Source of the DNA: Methanosarcinales archaeon
GTDB taxonomy: Archaea > Halobacteriota > Methanosarcinia > Methanosarcinales > Methanogasteraceae
NCBI GenBank assembly: GCA_030666765.1
Contig: DAOUXE010000089.1
Coordinates: 1 to 5,751, forward strand
Length of the DNA stretch: 5,751 nucleotides
Direction: 5' to 3'
Of this stretch, positions 5,003-5,751 are shown one piece after another. The notes below the pieces were generated by a model, which searched no databases, was not told where the DNA came from, and saw nothing but the letters and a program-made list of their open reading frames with translations. Positions within the stretch are counted from its first letter, which is position 1. Each line of letters opens with the position of its first letter. Both the position numbers and the translations under genes were made by a program.

Positions 5003-5077
5003 GGGACCGTGAGGTAGCTTGGTCCATCCTTCGGCGTCCGGGACGCCGACACCTGCGTTCAAATCGCAGCGGTCCCA
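5003..5077 (+). tRNA. trnP: tRNA-Pro (anticodon CGG), with C instead of U at position 33
   Basis: The 75-nt cloverleaf has acceptor GGGACCG/CGGTCCC (5003-5009 with 5070-5076) and discriminator A at 5077. The anticodon stem CGGCG/CGCCG (5032-5036, 5044-5048) and the T stem CTGCG/CGCAG around loop TTCAAAT are perfectly paired. The 7-nt anticodon loop is TCCGGGA, placing CGG at 5039-5041, which reads CCG codons. Position 33 is therefore C (5038) instead of the nearly universal U. CCA is not encoded. Only 10 nt after rpoN, it probably shares the rps9 transcript and must be cut out of it. Confidence 0.92.
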
Positions 5078-5111
5078 TCGTTGATTAAAGTATAGCGTCG
5101 GCAATAGCAGG

Positions 5112-5618
5112 TCATTTCCAGAGCCCCATAAGCGCCACCCGCTCGAGCACAAGTTGTGGGATCTTCTCTTCACCAACCGCTGCAATTTCAGTCTCGGTAA
5201 TGCCGAAAAGGGCTGTGATCGCAGCCCGTTTCTCGCGTGCATATCCAGTCACATCCGCCGCCAAAACGAGGTTTTCAAGTTCGCGTATCGCCCCATCCGG
5301 TATCTCATCCCCGACTACGACGAATACGATCTTGTTCCTCCCGTTTCTAACACCCATCGATAATGCCTTCTTGATCTGGCGGTTCCCGGATGCGTAGAGC
5401 AGTATCTCAATACCGAGGTCATCAGAGATGTTGTCGCGGTGCTGCACCGCCCGGACCGCTTTCTCTGCTGCTGCGAGGATATGTTCATTGCCTGCGGTTT
5501 TACTGGCATCGATCGCCTGAACCGTGATGCCGTATCCGGATGCGATACCTTTGAGTGTTTGGAGGAATCCGTTGATGTCTGCGATATCGCAGGTTCCGGC
5601 TATCAGATGGGTTTTCAT
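5112..5618 (-). CDS. cgi121: KEOPS complex subunit Cgi121 (TPRKB homologue)
   Basis: Cgi121 is the KEOPS subunit that binds Bud32 and the 3' CCA end of tRNA, helping Kae1 to make the t6A37 modification of ANN-decoding tRNAs in the cytoplasm. The protein has 168 residues, normal for archaeal members. The strongest signature is EILLYASGNRQIKKAL (71-86) followed by the beta strand KIVFVVVGDEIP (96-107); the C terminus VLERVALMGLWK is also family-like. The ATG at 5618 fits a TATA-like box 27 nt upstream. It is convergent with rps9-rpoN-tRNA-Pro, 34 nt from the tRNA end. In other archaea it is often next to the Hel308 helicase gene, which would lie to the right of this window if present. Confidence 0.88.
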   Translation of the reverse strand: MKTHLIAGTCDIADINGFLQTLKGIASGYGITVQAIDASKTAGNEHILAAAEKAVRAVQHRDNISDDLGIEILLYASGNRQIKKALSMGVRNGRNKIVFVVVGDEIPDGAIRELENLVLAADVTGYAREKRAAITALFGITETEIAAVGEEKIPQLVLERVALMGLWK

Positions 5619-5633
5619 GGTCTGTAATTTGCA

Positions 5634-5715
5634 GCACGGTCTAAAAATCTATTGATCCAGCATCACTGGGGTAAGCGTGGGCACAGAGTTTGGCACTGTT
5701 CAAAAATCTAGTGAT
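5634..5715. repeat. Pair of 23-bp imperfect direct repeats upstream of cgi121
   Basis: 5634-5656 (GCACGGTCTAAAAATC, then TATTGAT) and 5693-5715 (GCACTGTTCAAAAATC, then TAGTGAT) agree at 19 of 23 positions, 59 bp apart. The first copy contains the putative cgi121 TATA box. The second could be a duplicated promoter, a regulator site or part of the control region of the next gene. No gene start is visible between 5619 and 5751. Confidence 0.5.
5641..5650 (-). promoter_or_regulatory. TATA-like box of cgi121
   Basis: The minus strand reads AGATTTTTAG, centred about 27 nt before the ATG at 5618, again predicting a leaderless transcript; no Shine-Dalgarno is seen. The match to TATA consensus is weaker than for mmp2. 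Confidence 0.45.
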
Positions 5716-5751
5716 AGCCGAACATTATACCTCAATCCCACATCATTTTCA

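Overview
The window looks archaeal and comes from the methanogen/methanotroph side of the Euryarchaeota (Halobacteriota-like). It carries an archaeal-type uS9 gene, the RNA polymerase subunit RpoN, a KEOPS Cgi121 subunit, a methanogenesis marker protein 2 (AIR-synthase-like) gene and the start of a CooS-type Ni-CO dehydrogenase. Several genes have an A/T-rich TATA-like box centred about 27 nt before the start codon and no Shine-Dalgarno, as expected for leaderless archaeal transcripts. Genus cannot be told from this window; a methanogen, ANME or Syntropharchaeia-type lineage would fit.

Layout. 1-722 (minus) is the first 240 codons of cooS, running off the left edge. 723-1013 is intergenic. 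1014-1212 (plus) is a broken N-terminal piece of a membrane sensor histidine kinase. 1393-2370 (minus) is methanogenesis marker protein 2, divergent from tRNA-Leu(CAA) at 2485-2567; both are driven from a mirror-image pair of promoters. 2568-3880 has no convincing gene. It holds a strongly G/T-rich stretch, a palindrome enclosing three 9-bp repeats, a group II intron remnant with a recognisable 34-nt domain V on the minus strand, an A/T tract and a long-armed hairpin repeat. 3881-4379 (plus) is the decayed ATPase domain of a histidine kinase. 4399-5077 (plus) is a compact rps9-rpoN-tRNA-Pro(CGG) unit. 5112-5618 (minus) is cgi121, convergent with that unit.

The intact genes serve translation and transcription (uS9, RpoN, two tRNAs, and Cgi121 in t6A tRNA modification) and one-carbon/methane metabolism (CooS, marker protein 2). 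The 1.8 kb between tRNA-Leu and rps9 is a decay zone of mobile-element and kinase debris. It lies where rpl18e and rpl13 would usually precede rps9, so the classical ribosomal operon appears to have been split here.

I found no clear new multi-gene system. The points most worth a second look are the CooS N terminus without D-cluster cysteines, the tRNA-Pro with C at position 33, the group II intron domain V, the two broken kinases, the mirrored divergent promoter and the C-depleted stretch after tRNA-Leu.
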